Below, piece by piece: positions 6,070 through 14,530 of a stretch of 64,000 nt of DNA. A model generated the notes under the pieces. The model was not told where the DNA came from and searched no databases. It saw nothing but the letters and a program-made list of their open reading frames with translations. Numbering within the stretch: position 1 is the first letter of the stretch; every line of letters begins with the position of its first letter. Position numbers and translations under genes: made by a program. The stretch lies in the NCBI GenBank assembly GCA_033762375.1, contig JANRLQ010000070.1, positions 1-64,000 on the forward strand. The letters run 5' to 3'. Origin of the DNA: RDXT01 sp033762375. Its GTDB lineage: Bacteria; Bacteroidota; Bacteroidia; J057.

Positions 6070-9000
6070 AGTGCCAGTTTCTGACCGTCCTTCCAGACCT
6101 CCGGTACCCCTGCAAAAGCAGGATGTTTGGCTTCGATGATGATCATGGCATCGTCATAGGCTTTTTCGACGGATTTGCCTGCTCCCAATCCGAGGTAAAT
6201 GCCCTCTGCAAAACTGATGGCGGCCATGTCTCCTACAGGCGCATTCATGCCGATGACATAAATCCCCAGTTTGGAGATTTCGGCTGCCTGGTCAGCGGAG
6301 TAGCAGGCATTGAGTATGACCAGCCTGACCGCATCCTGGTGCTGCCTGAACAACCGGCGTATGGAAGGTAGCGGCATCGCCATTGCCTCCTGCTGGTCGT
6401 TTTCAATCATAATACCCGCTGCGATGCCATGCCCCGCAAAATGAACAATCTGCGGTTTTTGGTTCATCGCTTGGACCAACTCTTCTATCCGGAGGCGGAT
6501 TTCCGGCATGAGTAATTCGTATAAATCCCGCTGGGTAGCCGCTTTCAGCCGCTGGCGGATGGCCTTAAACTCTATATCTGTCTGTAGTTGTGCTTCATCC
6601 ACCGGGCTGGCAGCCAGGAAGAGGATTTTTTCAGGGGCTTTTTCCGACGTAGGTGAAGACGCGGGAACCTGCACGGGGTCAGCGGGAGGTCCTGCCGGGG
6701 GCGTGTTGGGGCGGTTTAATATGAGCCTTAGGGTACTCAGCGCCGAATCTACAATCTGGTTACGCTCCATGCCTTCTTCACTTGAGGCAATAACACCTCT
6801 TCGTTTTTTGCCCTCCAGTTCCGACAGACGGGTTTTAAGGCTGAGAACTGTATTTCGCTCGGTATCAGGCGCGATTTTGAGAAGCTCATCAAGTGCTTCT
6901 GAGACGCGGCCTTGCGCAATCAGGGATTCGATCGGGTGCATAGGAGAGGTGTTATCGGTAGGTTCGACTTGAAAAGGGTTAATATTTTCGTCCATCAGAT
7001 CGTTCAGTTTTTTCCACTTGCCTTTCCGGTAGATCATCGGCACAAAGTCCACGCGGTGTATGTACCGGGATTGTTTGAGTTCCTGGGCGATGTCCGCCAG
7101 CAGCCGTGTGAGGATGTGGTACATTTTCCAGGGCTCATTGCCAAAGAGCTTGACCCCGATCCACTTTTCATCCCAGTTTTCCCACACGTGTGCATGCGTT
7201 TTTAGTGCAGGTTCATATAAGACGGCATTGCCCCGCCACATCAGGTCGTTGGATATCTCGATCTCCGTACGTTCACTGGTATCAGCAGGTTTGGCTGCTA
7301 AACCGGACTTCACCCAGACAATCAGCCTGTTGAGGGTGCCGGGGGGCAAAAACGGAGCATATTCAAACCTGATCACAAAATCCGGATGCTGAAGATGCGC
7401 AGGCAAAGTCGGAGTCTGTGTTGGCAGCAAGGCCGGAATGATATAAGATACCTTCCCAAAACGATCCTGATGCTCATAGGCCATACGGTAGGCCAGCAGC
7501 AGGTGCAGGAGTTTCTGGTGTTCATCGGGGGTATAACCAGGCCAGACGATATTAAAATGTGAGGGTTTTAAGGCTCCGTTTTCGTCCTGTAGCAGGGAAC
7601 TGTCAATAACTTTGTACATGGCATCCTTGATCCAGGCGGGATTCAGGATTACCATGTCCCTGAGGGCGGAGTCTCTGCCGACGTAAATCACTGCGCCGAT
7701 CCGGTCCAGGATCACCAGCCAGGCATGTGCCTCCTGCTCGTCGAGGTTGAAGCGGCTGGCGACTTCCAGGTACTCGCCCAGGGGGATATGATGACGGCCG
7801 CGTTGCTGGATTAGTTCCAGATCAGCCTTGACATTGAGCCAGTTGACGGTGTATGGGGTATGGAAAATGTCTTTGCTGACGCGGGGCAGCGTTTGCTCGA
7901 TAGCCTCCCTCAATTGATCAAAATTGGTCAGTTTCTCACAACTGATCCTGACAAACCGGGCAATATTGCTAAAGCTTTGTTTGACGGTTTCCTCCTGTAC
8001 GAGTTTTTCCTCCTGGTCAATTTTATTCACCACATAAATCACCGGGCTGGTACTATTGTCCGCTTCATCATACGCAAATGCATTGACCATCGAAAGCCAG
8101 TATTCAAACCCCACGTATTCCTCAGCAGTCGGCAGGTCGTCATGTGCGGTGACAAACAGGTAGAGAGACTTGCGGCTGCAAAATAACTGCTGGACCTCAC
8201 GGTACCGGCCCTGCCCGCCAAAGTCCCATATATTAAGCTTAAAATCAACAGGTTCTGATAACCCTGTCAGGGCAGGTGCCAGGTCTTTCACATGATAAAC
8301 CGCCGTGTCCAACCCGGGCGTACGCCCTTCTGCTCCTGGAGGGGGCAGGGGGGCACTTTCATCCAGGAGTTTGATCCGGATAGACGTTTTGCCGGACCCG
8401 CCGTTGCCGACGAGTACCATTTTGGCCTCAAACAAACGGGCAGCATCACTCTTGCGGCGGGAGCGCAGCACCGGGATCACGGTCTCATAGGAGTTGCCGT
8501 TTTCATCTGAGGAGATCACCTCAGCCGAAACATCCGTCAGGCTGTTATTCCCAAACAGGTATAACTCGCGAAGGGCGGACATGTCCAGCAGTTGATCCGG
8601 GAGGGATTGCAGTTGATTGTGGCGCAAGTCCAGTACTTGCAGCGCCTCCCATCTGCCTGTCAGGTTCAGTGTCTGGAGTTGGTTGTTCCGAAGATATAAG
8701 TACCTGAGTGCATCACACCTGTCTGGCAACCATATGTTGGTGAGCTGATTACGGCTTATATCCAGCAGCCATAGCCTGGGACAATCTGCCTGAAGGACAA
8801 ACTCTTCCAGTTGGTTCCCGCCAGCGGTGAGTACTTCCAGGCTGTCCAGCCCTGCGGGCAGTACGAGTTCCGTCAGGGCAGCGTCCTGCACATCGAGCCG
8901 GACGAGCTGGTGCATCAGCCCCCGGAGTCGGACGGTGGTGAGGGGTTTGTTGTCGCTCAGGTTGAGGTAGCGAAGCTGTGTAGCGTTGACAGACAGCTCA

Positions 9001-9275
9001 AACCCTGTGATCTCATTATCACTAAGGTTGAGTGCCTGGAGGGTTTCATCATTCCAGTCTGGATGATCCCCTATCCGGGTCCAGCGTATATCCGTCAGGC
9101 CAGTATTGGCCAGGTTCAGCCCGATCAGGTTACCGGTTTCGTCCAGTTGGTACTTGGGAGTATCGGTTTTGTACGCCATCAGGCCGCCCAGGGGGTCGTG
9201 CGGGCGTATGGGCGCAGGAAATAAAGGTCTTCCGAGTACAGACTCGATATGCGAAACCAGGGTTGTTTTTTCCAT
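6066..9275 (-). CDS. LRR-Roc-COR GTPase with C-terminal CHAT (caspase-like) protease
   Basis: 1069 residues. Residues about 50-260 are leucine-rich repeats (LQALNLSDNEI, LRYLNLSDN, LQVLDLRHNQL, LRELYLFGN). A Roc GTPase follows with P-loop GNGGSGKTS near residue 288, switch DFGGQGRY and NKID, then a COR-like region to about 780. The C-terminal 190 residues are a CHAT domain with catalytic His in HFAGHG (about 946) and Cys in LNACYS (about 990), so the protease looks intact. I start at the ATG at 9275; an upstream in-frame TTG gives only four more residues. It heads the operon of eight FGE-fold proteins. A plausible role is a GTP-switched protease triggered through those proteins; the substrate is unknown. 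A TATTTTTG element at 9285-9292 resembles the phylum's -7 box. Confidence 0.92.
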   Translation of the reverse strand: MEKTTLVSHIESVLGRPLFPAPIRPHDPLGGLMAYKTDTPKYQLDETGNLIGLNLANTGLTDIRWTRIGDHPDWNDETLQALNLSDNEITGFELSVNATQLRYLNLSDNKPLTTVRLRGLMHQLVRLDVQDAALTELVLPAGLDSLEVLTAGGNQLEEFVLQADCPRLWLLDISRNQLTNIWLPDRCDALRYLYLRNNQLQTLNLTGRWEALQVLDLRHNQLQSLPDQLLDMSALRELYLFGNNSLTDVSAEVISSDENGNSYETVIPVLRSRRKSDAARLFEAKMVLVGNGGSGKTSIRIKLLDESAPLPPPGAEGRTPGLDTAVYHVKDLAPALTGLSEPVDFKLNIWDFGGQGRYREVQQLFCSRKSLYLFVTAHDDLPTAEEYVGFEYWLSMVNAFAYDEADNSTSPVIYVVNKIDQEEKLVQEETVKQSFSNIARFVRISCEKLTNFDQLREAIEQTLPRVSKDIFHTPYTVNWLNVKADLELIQQRGRHHIPLGEYLEVASRFNLDEQEAHAWLVILDRIGAVIYVGRDSALRDMVILNPAWIKDAMYKVIDSSLLQDENGALKPSHFNIVWPGYTPDEHQKLLHLLLAYRMAYEHQDRFGKVSYIIPALLPTQTPTLPAHLQHPDFVIRFEYAPFLPPGTLNRLIVWVKSGLAAKPADTSERTEIEISNDLMWRGNAVLYEPALKTHAHVWENWDEKWIGVKLFGNEPWKMYHILTRLLADIAQELKQSRYIHRVDFVPMIYRKGKWKKLNDLMDENINPFQVEPTDNTSPMHPIESLIAQGRVSEALDELLKIAPDTERNTVLSLKTRLSELEGKKRRGVIASSEEGMERNQIVDSALSTLRLILNRPNTPPAGPPADPVQVPASSPTSEKAPEKILFLAASPVDEAQLQTDIEFKAIRQRLKAATQRDLYELLMPEIRLRIEELVQAMNQKPQIVHFAGHGIAAGIMIENDQQEAMAMPLPSIRRLFRQHQDAVRLVILNACYSADQAAEISKLGIYVIGMNAPVGDMAAISFAEGIYLGLGAGKSVEKAYDDAMIIIEAKHPAFAGVPEVWKDGQKLAL

Positions 9276-9385
9276 GTCAGCGTACAAAAATATGTCTTGC
9301 GTAAATATAAAAATTACCTGACAGAATGTAGTCTCCGCCTGTAAATCTTACTGCTGATCAAAAAATTGATGGGTGCTATTCTATA

Positions 9386-9750
9386 GGGTTTCGGCGACGG
9401 CGCAGGGATGCGCCTGCGGTCCCCGGACAGCGAAGTATGAGCCTGATCCGGGGCCTCCAGCAATACAATACATCACACCCGACTCTCAGGGAGACCCCGG
9501 CCCAGGCCGCTGCACATCTGGTCGGGGACACGTAGGGGCGGTCCGGCAGGCCGCCCCGCAGGCATAACCGGGCTTCGGCGACGGCGCAGGGATGCGCCTG
9601 CGGTCCCCGGACAGCGAAGTATGAGCCTGATCCGGGGCCTCCAGCAAGGCAAACTATCACACCCGACTCTCCGGGAGACCCCGGCCCACGACGCTGCGCA
9701 TCTGGCCGGGGACACGTAGGGGCGGTCCGGCAGGCCGCCCCGCAGGCATA
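9386..9750. repeat. Two tandem copies of a GC-rich 184-bp-period repeat
   Basis: Copy A (9386-9566) and copy B (9570-9750) are the same sequence with a few substitutions, 184 bp apart. Each contains hairpins such as GGGGCGG...CCGCCCC and CGCAGG...CCTGCG. Both strands are open in several frames, but the translations are repetitive and unlike proteins, so I call it non-coding. The rest of 9276-9900 holds further hairpins (9755-9775 and 9861-9877) and no gene. Confidence 0.85.
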
Positions 9751-9900
9751 CGGCGCTGAGGAGCGCCTGCTCAGCCCTTTTCCCGGGTGCTGCGCATCGC
9801 GGGGAGGTAACCACCCCGTTGCTACCCTGGCGGCACAGACACCCGGCCTGACCCGCGTCTCCCCTCCGCAGGAGGGGAATATCAGCCCTGAGCACCCTGA

Positions 9901-11028
9901 TTATTCTCCTGGCCCCAGCTCGTACATCTCGCCACCTTCGCGGCTGATATAATACAGGCGGGCGTCGGGCAGGGTGAGCAGGGCAGTTTCCAGGGCGGTA
10001 TTGGCCTGGGGTTCTGAGTCAAAAAAACGATACACAATGGCAAACTGCTCGGTACCATCCCCCCGTTTGACGCTGAGATAGTGGGGCACGTCGAGGCCCC
10101 GGTCGAGGTACTGGTGGACGGCTTTGCGGGCCTCGCGCTGGCTGGGGCGCCAGTCTACCACAATCAGGTACAGATGATCTCCGTCCCTGACCATCGCAGA
10201 GGGATTACGCAGGATATTGGCGATGACCTTGCTGTACCGGGAGCGGGACTTGGCGAGGGCCTTGCGCTCGTCGAGGGTGGTCGAGCCGGGATAGGGGTCG
10301 AGGCTGGCCCCGCCGACAAGCAGCGTGGGCAGGCTGCGGGTGTTTTCGTCTCCTTCCTGCACAAAGTGTATATCCGTAAAAGCGTCCAGCGCTTCATAAA
10401 ACTGGTCGCTTATTTTGTCAAAATACGGTTCATCTTTATACGACTGAAGCACCTCTCCGGTGAGGATCATGTCCTTGTACGGCTCCATGTTGAGGTAAGG
10501 GTACTCGCCGCTGAGGGTTTGGGCGTGGGCGTAGATAAAGGTCAGATATGCCTTAAAAGCGGGTCCGCCCCAGGCCTCTGTCAGGTCTGTGAGCACGGGT
10601 GCCGGCGCGACCCCAGTGACGATCCCCTCTGCCATGGTGAGCCCTATCCCGATGCGTTCGAGTTCGGCAGCCACCTTTGGATGGGTGCCTTCCACGTCTT
10701 CGGGGATGATCCTGGTCAGGAGCGGGATGAGTTGTGCACGCTCGTCAAACAACCGCTCCAGGTCGGCTTCTTGCTGAAGGTTTTCGCGCCGGAGTACCTG
10801 CCGGGCATAGGCTGTGAGGCGGGTGACCAGGGCGGGATCAGGCGCGGTCAGCCGGGCCAGGTCCGGGAGCGAGTCGGCCAGGACAAAAGGCCGGTCGGCG
10901 GGTGCGACGGTGGCTGCCACACTGTCATGTCCGGCAGGAACTGTGCCCGCAGACGGAGAGGAGGGCTGGCAGGCATTCAGGCCCAGCCCTAACAGGGATA
11001 CAGCAGCCAGCCAAATGCGGGTATTCAT
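9901..11028 (-). CDS. Lipoprotein of unknown function
   Basis: 375 residues starting at the ATG at 11028. It has a lipoprotein signal with a lipobox ending LGLNAC, so it is exported and lipidated. I do not recognise the central part (helical, rich in Asp and Glu). The last 80 residues have a beta-alpha-beta pattern (HLYLIVVDWRPS, HQYLDRG, FAIVYRFFDSE, LYYIS) that resembles a SPOR-type fold, but this is only a resemblance. It is followed by the GC-rich repeat region and preceded by the hydroxy-acid oxidase on the same strand, about 100 bp away. Confidence 0.85.
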   Translation of the reverse strand: MNTRIWLAAVSLLGLGLNACQPSSPSAGTVPAGHDSVAATVAPADRPFVLADSLPDLARLTAPDPALVTRLTAYARQVLRRENLQQEADLERLFDERAQLIPLLTRIIPEDVEGTHPKVAAELERIGIGLTMAEGIVTGVAPAPVLTDLTEAWGGPAFKAYLTFIYAHAQTLSGEYPYLNMEPYKDMILTGEVLQSYKDEPYFDKISDQFYEALDAFTDIHFVQEGDENTRSLPTLLVGGASLDPYPGSTTLDERKALAKSRSRYSKVIANILRNPSAMVRDGDHLYLIVVDWRPSQREARKAVHQYLDRGLDVPHYLSVKRGDGTEQFAIVYRFFDSEPQANTALETALLTLPDARLYYISREGGEMYELGPGE

Positions 11029-11129
11029 ATCAGGTATCAGCTTAGGATCGTCATGGACGGGGTCAAGATACGGAAAAATCACAAGCAGGGACATGCCCTC
11101 ACCGGGAAGATAACGCCGCCCCGGCAGAA

Positions 11130-12407
11130 TTATTGACCTGCCCGCCTGTGCAGCAGGTCCGGAGAGATCTCACGGATCCCGGCACAGCCGGTCAGGGCCA
11201 TCGCCAGTTCAAAATCAGCGGCCAGGTGTTGCAGGGCAGCCACTACCCCAGCCTGCCCGGCGAGGGCCAGGGCATACACGTAGGGACGCCCCAGGCAGAC
11301 GGCGGAGGCTCCCAGGGCCAGGGCCTTGAGCATATCGGCGCCGGTGCGGATCCCGCTGTCCATGAGTACCGGCACACGGCCCGCGACGGCTGCCACCACC
11401 CCCGGCAGGGCCTCTATCGCCCCGAGGGCCCCGTCCACTTGCCGCCCGCCGTGGTTGGAGACGATGATCCCGTCCATCCCGGCGTCCAGGGCACGGCGGG
11501 CATCATCAGGGTGCAGGATGCCCTTGAGCAGGACGGGCAGACGAGTATGCGCCCGCAGGAAGGCCAGGTCGTCCCAGGTCAGGGACGGGCGGGAATATAA
11601 GCTGATAAACTTGCGCACGGCCGTCAGGGGCGCACCTGAGCGAAGGTTGCCCCAGAAGGATCCCGGAAACCGCCGGGTCAGCCCGATCAGGGCCCGGATG
11701 GCCTGGAAGGTGACGTTGCGGCCTGGCAGGGCGGGTTCGGGCTGCTCCATCAGGCGCCGGAATACGGGATCAGCTACATACTGTGCGATCCCCCTGCCCT
11801 GCAAAAACGGCAGGTACCCCAGGTCCAGGTCGCGGGTACGCCAGCCGAGCAGGGTGGTATCCAGGGTGACCACAATCGCCCGGCAGCCGGCACGCTCTGC
11901 ACGCTGTACCAGGCTGACTACCAGCTCGTCTGACTTGCTCCAGTAGAGCTGAAACCAGCGGGGGCTGTCTCCCATCTCAGCGGCACAGGTTTCCATCGGG
12001 ACGGAGGCCTGGTTAGAAAAAATCATGGGAATGCCCAGGCTGGCAGCGGCCCGCGCTACCGGAAGGTCTCCCGCAGGATGGACCATCTCCAGGACGCCGA
12101 TGGGTGCCAGGAGCAGGGGCAACGGCAGGTTCATGCCCAGGAGGGAGGTGGAGTAGTCCCGGACGGAGACGTCGCGGAGCATCCGGGGAACCAATTGGTG
12201 GGGGTCAAAACCCCGCCGGTTGGCGGTCATGGTCAGGCCGGTACCGGCCCCGCCTGCGATATAGGCGTATGCCTCGGGTGACATCCGGCGGCGGGCGGCT
12301 GCCTCCAGGGCATCCGGGTCTGTCGGGATCAGCGGACGAATCCCGGCCAGGCCGTTTACATATATACCACGCTGGACATCCGGAGCGGTGAATAAAGTAT
12401 TTCGCAT
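11130..12407 (-). CDS. FMN-dependent alpha-hydroxy-acid oxidase (lactate 2-monooxygenase/LldD-like)
   Basis: 425 residues with a single (beta/alpha)8 FMN domain. Signature motifs are LLAPIGVLEMVHP, SNQASVPMET, QLYWSKSDE, LGWRTRDLDLGYLPF and the active-site block IIVSNHGGRQVDG, where His abstracts the substrate proton. MDSGIRTGADMLKALALGA binds the FMN phosphate. The DLDLGYLPF stretch and the long N-terminus are most like lactate 2-monooxygenases, so L-lactate or a related 2-hydroxy acid is the likely substrate. It is transcribed divergently from the aldo/keto reductase across 78 bp, suggesting a shared control region. Confidence 0.93.
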   Translation of the reverse strand: MRNTLFTAPDVQRGIYVNGLAGIRPLIPTDPDALEAAARRRMSPEAYAYIAGGAGTGLTMTANRRGFDPHQLVPRMLRDVSVRDYSTSLLGMNLPLPLLLAPIGVLEMVHPAGDLPVARAAASLGIPMIFSNQASVPMETCAAEMGDSPRWFQLYWSKSDELVVSLVQRAERAGCRAIVVTLDTTLLGWRTRDLDLGYLPFLQGRGIAQYVADPVFRRLMEQPEPALPGRNVTFQAIRALIGLTRRFPGSFWGNLRSGAPLTAVRKFISLYSRPSLTWDDLAFLRAHTRLPVLLKGILHPDDARRALDAGMDGIIVSNHGGRQVDGALGAIEALPGVVAAVAGRVPVLMDSGIRTGADMLKALALGASAVCLGRPYVYALALAGQAGVVAALQHLAADFELAMALTGCAGIREISPDLLHRRAGQ

Positions 12408-12485
12408 GCAGTCCTTTTTTGCCTAAGTTAGGCGAATCGGATCAAAGACCCAACTGCCAGATCCTGACGATACAACTCATTGACT

Positions 12486-13514
12486 ATGAACTACAAACTA
12501 CTGGGCCGCAGCGGCCTGCGCGTATCTGAGTTATGTCTGGGTACCATGACCTTCGGCACCGAATGGGGCTGGGGTGCTACCTATGACGAGTCCAAGCGTA
12601 TCTTTGATGCCTATGTGCAGGCAGGCGGCAATTTTATTGACACTGCCAACCGTTATACGGAGGGAACGAGTGAAAAATTTGTCGGAGAATTTATCGCCGC
12701 CAACCGGGAGAAATTTGTTGTGGCGACCAAATACACCCTTTTTAACCGCCGGAATGATCCCAATGCCTCCGGTAATCACCGCAAGAACATGATGCAGTCG
12801 GTCGAGGGCAGCCTGAAGCGGATGATGACCGATTATGTGGACCTGCTCTGGGTCCATGCCTGGGACTTCACGACCCAGGTGCAGGAGGTGATGCGGGGGC
12901 TGGACGACCTGGTTCGGCAGGGCAAGGTACTCTACGTGGGGGTCTCTGACACCCCTGCCTGGATCGTGTCCCAGGCCAATATGCTGGCCGACCTCCGGGG
13001 GTGGTCACCCTTTGTGGCGCTACAGGTGGAGTACAGCCTGCTCCAGCGCACCCCTGAGCGTGAGCTCCTGCCGATGGCCCGTGCCCTGGACCTGGCCCTG
13101 ACGCCCTGGGCGCCTCTTGCTGGTGGTGCCCTTACGGGCAAGTACCTGCGGGAGAGCGAAGACCCGCGCCGCCTCACGGCCACCAGCCAGCGCCTCAGCG
13201 AGGCCAATACCCGAATCGTAAAGGAAGTCGTGGCCGTGGCCGAAGCCCTCGGGGTATCTCCGGCCCAGGTCGCCATCAACTGGACCCGGCAGCAAAACCA
13301 GGTTGTGGTCCCGATCGTGGGGGCCAGGGCCCTGAGTCAGATCGAGGATTGCCTCGGAGCCACGGCCTTTGAGATTCCTGCTGAGTACTTGCAGCGCCTC
13401 CACGAAGTCAGCAAAATTGAGCTGGGATTCCCCCATGATTTCCTGGCGTCAGACAATATCCGGGACATTCTCACCGGAGGTACCTACGACAAAATCCACA
13501 ACCACCGGCGCTGA
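12486..13514 (+). CDS. Aldo/keto reductase
   Basis: 342 residues, NADPH-dependent AKR fold. The family signatures are LCLGTMTFG, the catalytic Asp-Tyr block FIDTANRYTEGTSE, the catalytic Lys in VVATKYT, and His in LLWVHAWD. Cofactor-binding elements (TPWAPLAGGALTGKY, VPIVGARALSQIED) are near the C-terminus. I use the ATG at 12486; a TTG two codons upstream is in frame but unlikely. The substrate cannot be read from the sequence. A strong terminator follows at 13590. Confidence 0.93.
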   Translation: MNYKLLGRSGLRVSELCLGTMTFGTEWGWGATYDESKRIFDAYVQAGGNFIDTANRYTEGTSEKFVGEFIAANREKFVVATKYTLFNRRNDPNASGNHRKNMMQSVEGSLKRMMTDYVDLLWVHAWDFTTQVQEVMRGLDDLVRQGKVLYVGVSDTPAWIVSQANMLADLRGWSPFVALQVEYSLLQRTPERELLPMARALDLALTPWAPLAGGALTGKYLRESEDPRRLTATSQRLSEANTRIVKEVVAVAEALGVSPAQVAINWTRQQNQVVVPIVGARALSQIEDCLGATAFEIPAEYLQRLHEVSKIELGFPHDFLASDNIRDILTGGTYDKIHNHRR

Positions 13515-13589
13515 TACCCCTCTCTGCCGGAATGGAAACTGCCCGTGTCAGGATGAGAATGTCGCAGCCGGTGACCCCGCCAACCTGTG

Positions 13590-13618
13590 CCCGCAGATCC
13601 TCTTTCTGCGGGTTTTTT
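13590..13618 (+). terminator. Rho-independent terminator after the aldo/keto reductase
   Basis: Stem CCCGCAG / CTGCGGG around an 8-base loop, followed directly by six T residues. Confidence 0.88.
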
Positions 13619-13960
13619 AGTTGTATCTAACATCTTCTGGAAATGCTTTTCTGGTTATTTTTAGGGATTTTAACCGTCATTTTTATTTTTTTATTCCAAA
13701 ATCTTACACGATTAATTACTACCTTGTGCTGGGTCATCCTGGCTTTTGCACAGAATTTGAATAACAATCGCAGCAACCTGTCAACACCCCGGGCTGCCCG
13801 CAGGGAATCCAGTCCATGAAATATTTACCAGCCGGAAACAACGCTGGAACCTCATTTGTTCGTTATATTCCAAATGGGGTGATCTTATGTAACGATTGTA
13901 CATTGTGTGTGGTGTTTAGACCAGGTACTGCGAAGGCAGGCCTGGTTTTTTTATAGACAG
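13619..13960 (+). ncRNA. Intergenic stretch, possible small RNA ending in a terminator
   Basis: No protein-coding frame. An AT-rich promoter-like stretch (about 13680-13735) is followed by about 200 bp of mixed composition with short inverted repeats (GTGC...GCAC near 13727-13753). It ends in ACCAGG...CCTGGT plus seven T residues at 13919-13952. A free-standing terminator with no gene before it suggests a small RNA. I could not match it to 6S, tmRNA or another family by eye. Confidence 0.3.
13919..13952 (+). terminator. Terminator-like hairpin without an upstream gene
   Basis: ACCAGG and CCTGGT pair around a 15-base loop and are followed by a run of seven T. Confidence 0.6.
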
Positions 13961-14024
13961 TGCAAAGCTTTGGGCAAATCTGTTATTGCTTTTCAGCTAA
14001 AGTTGTCCCTACTTTACTATAGGT

Positions 14025-14366
14025 ATGTTAAGCGTAATCAAAAAAGGCTATAGGTCCTTACTTCCTTTATTACTCTTGCTGGGTTTGGCAGGGTATGCGC
14101 TTCATGCTGACGCAGGTGCGCATAGAATGGTGGTATGCTCCCTACGCACCAGTCCGCTGCCTGTTACGCATCATCATAGTCTTCTGATTTGCCCGGAAGA
14201 ACTGTCCGAAGAAGACTTACAATCTTTTCATGTACCAGTAGGGGACATTCGGGTGTTTTGTCGGTCTACCGGCACAACAAAAGTTGTCTTTAATGCACTT
14301 GGTGAACTTTTCCCCTACCCGACTGCCACCTCCCTCTTCATTCTATTCAGTAATTTCAGACTCTGA
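14025..14366 (+). CDS. Small exported protein upstream of the carbon-uptake cluster
   Basis: 113 residues. It has a basic N-terminus and a hydrophobic LLPLLLLLGLAGYALHADA signal peptide with probable cleavage after ADA, then a short mature part with four Cys/His-rich positions (VVCSL, THHHS, LICPEE, VFCRS). I do not recognise a family. It is 160 bp upstream of the SulP gene on the same strand and may be its leader gene. The His/Cys content would fit metal binding, but that is speculation. Confidence 0.6.
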   Translation: MLSVIKKGYRSLLPLLLLLGLAGYALHADAGAHRMVVCSLRTSPLPVTHHHSLLICPEELSEEDLQSFHVPVGDIRVFCRSTGTTKVVFNALGELFPYPTATSLFILFSNFRL

Positions 14367-14530
14367 GCCTACCAACGTATGTGGGGTTGGTATGCATCCT
14401 GTCTCCCCGGCAGGATGAGGTTTTCTCAAGACATTTAGCATTTCGCGAAATGTCATCCTTCAGATAATATCTGACAGACTCTGTTTCCAAGCTATTTTGG
14501 AGGTTTTGTTGTTGACTTACCTTTTGTAAG

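Noticed and set aside
9373..9895. Open frames in both strands of the GC-rich repeat region
   Set aside because: They repeat the same Arg/Cys-rich string in each repeat unit, in several frames. This is what a repeat with few A/T stops gives, not a gene.
9376..9900. Possible DGR template repeat near the CHAT operon promoter
   Set aside because: I looked for AAC- or GTT-rich sequence matching the reconstructed variable region and found none; the repeat here has unrelated sequence.
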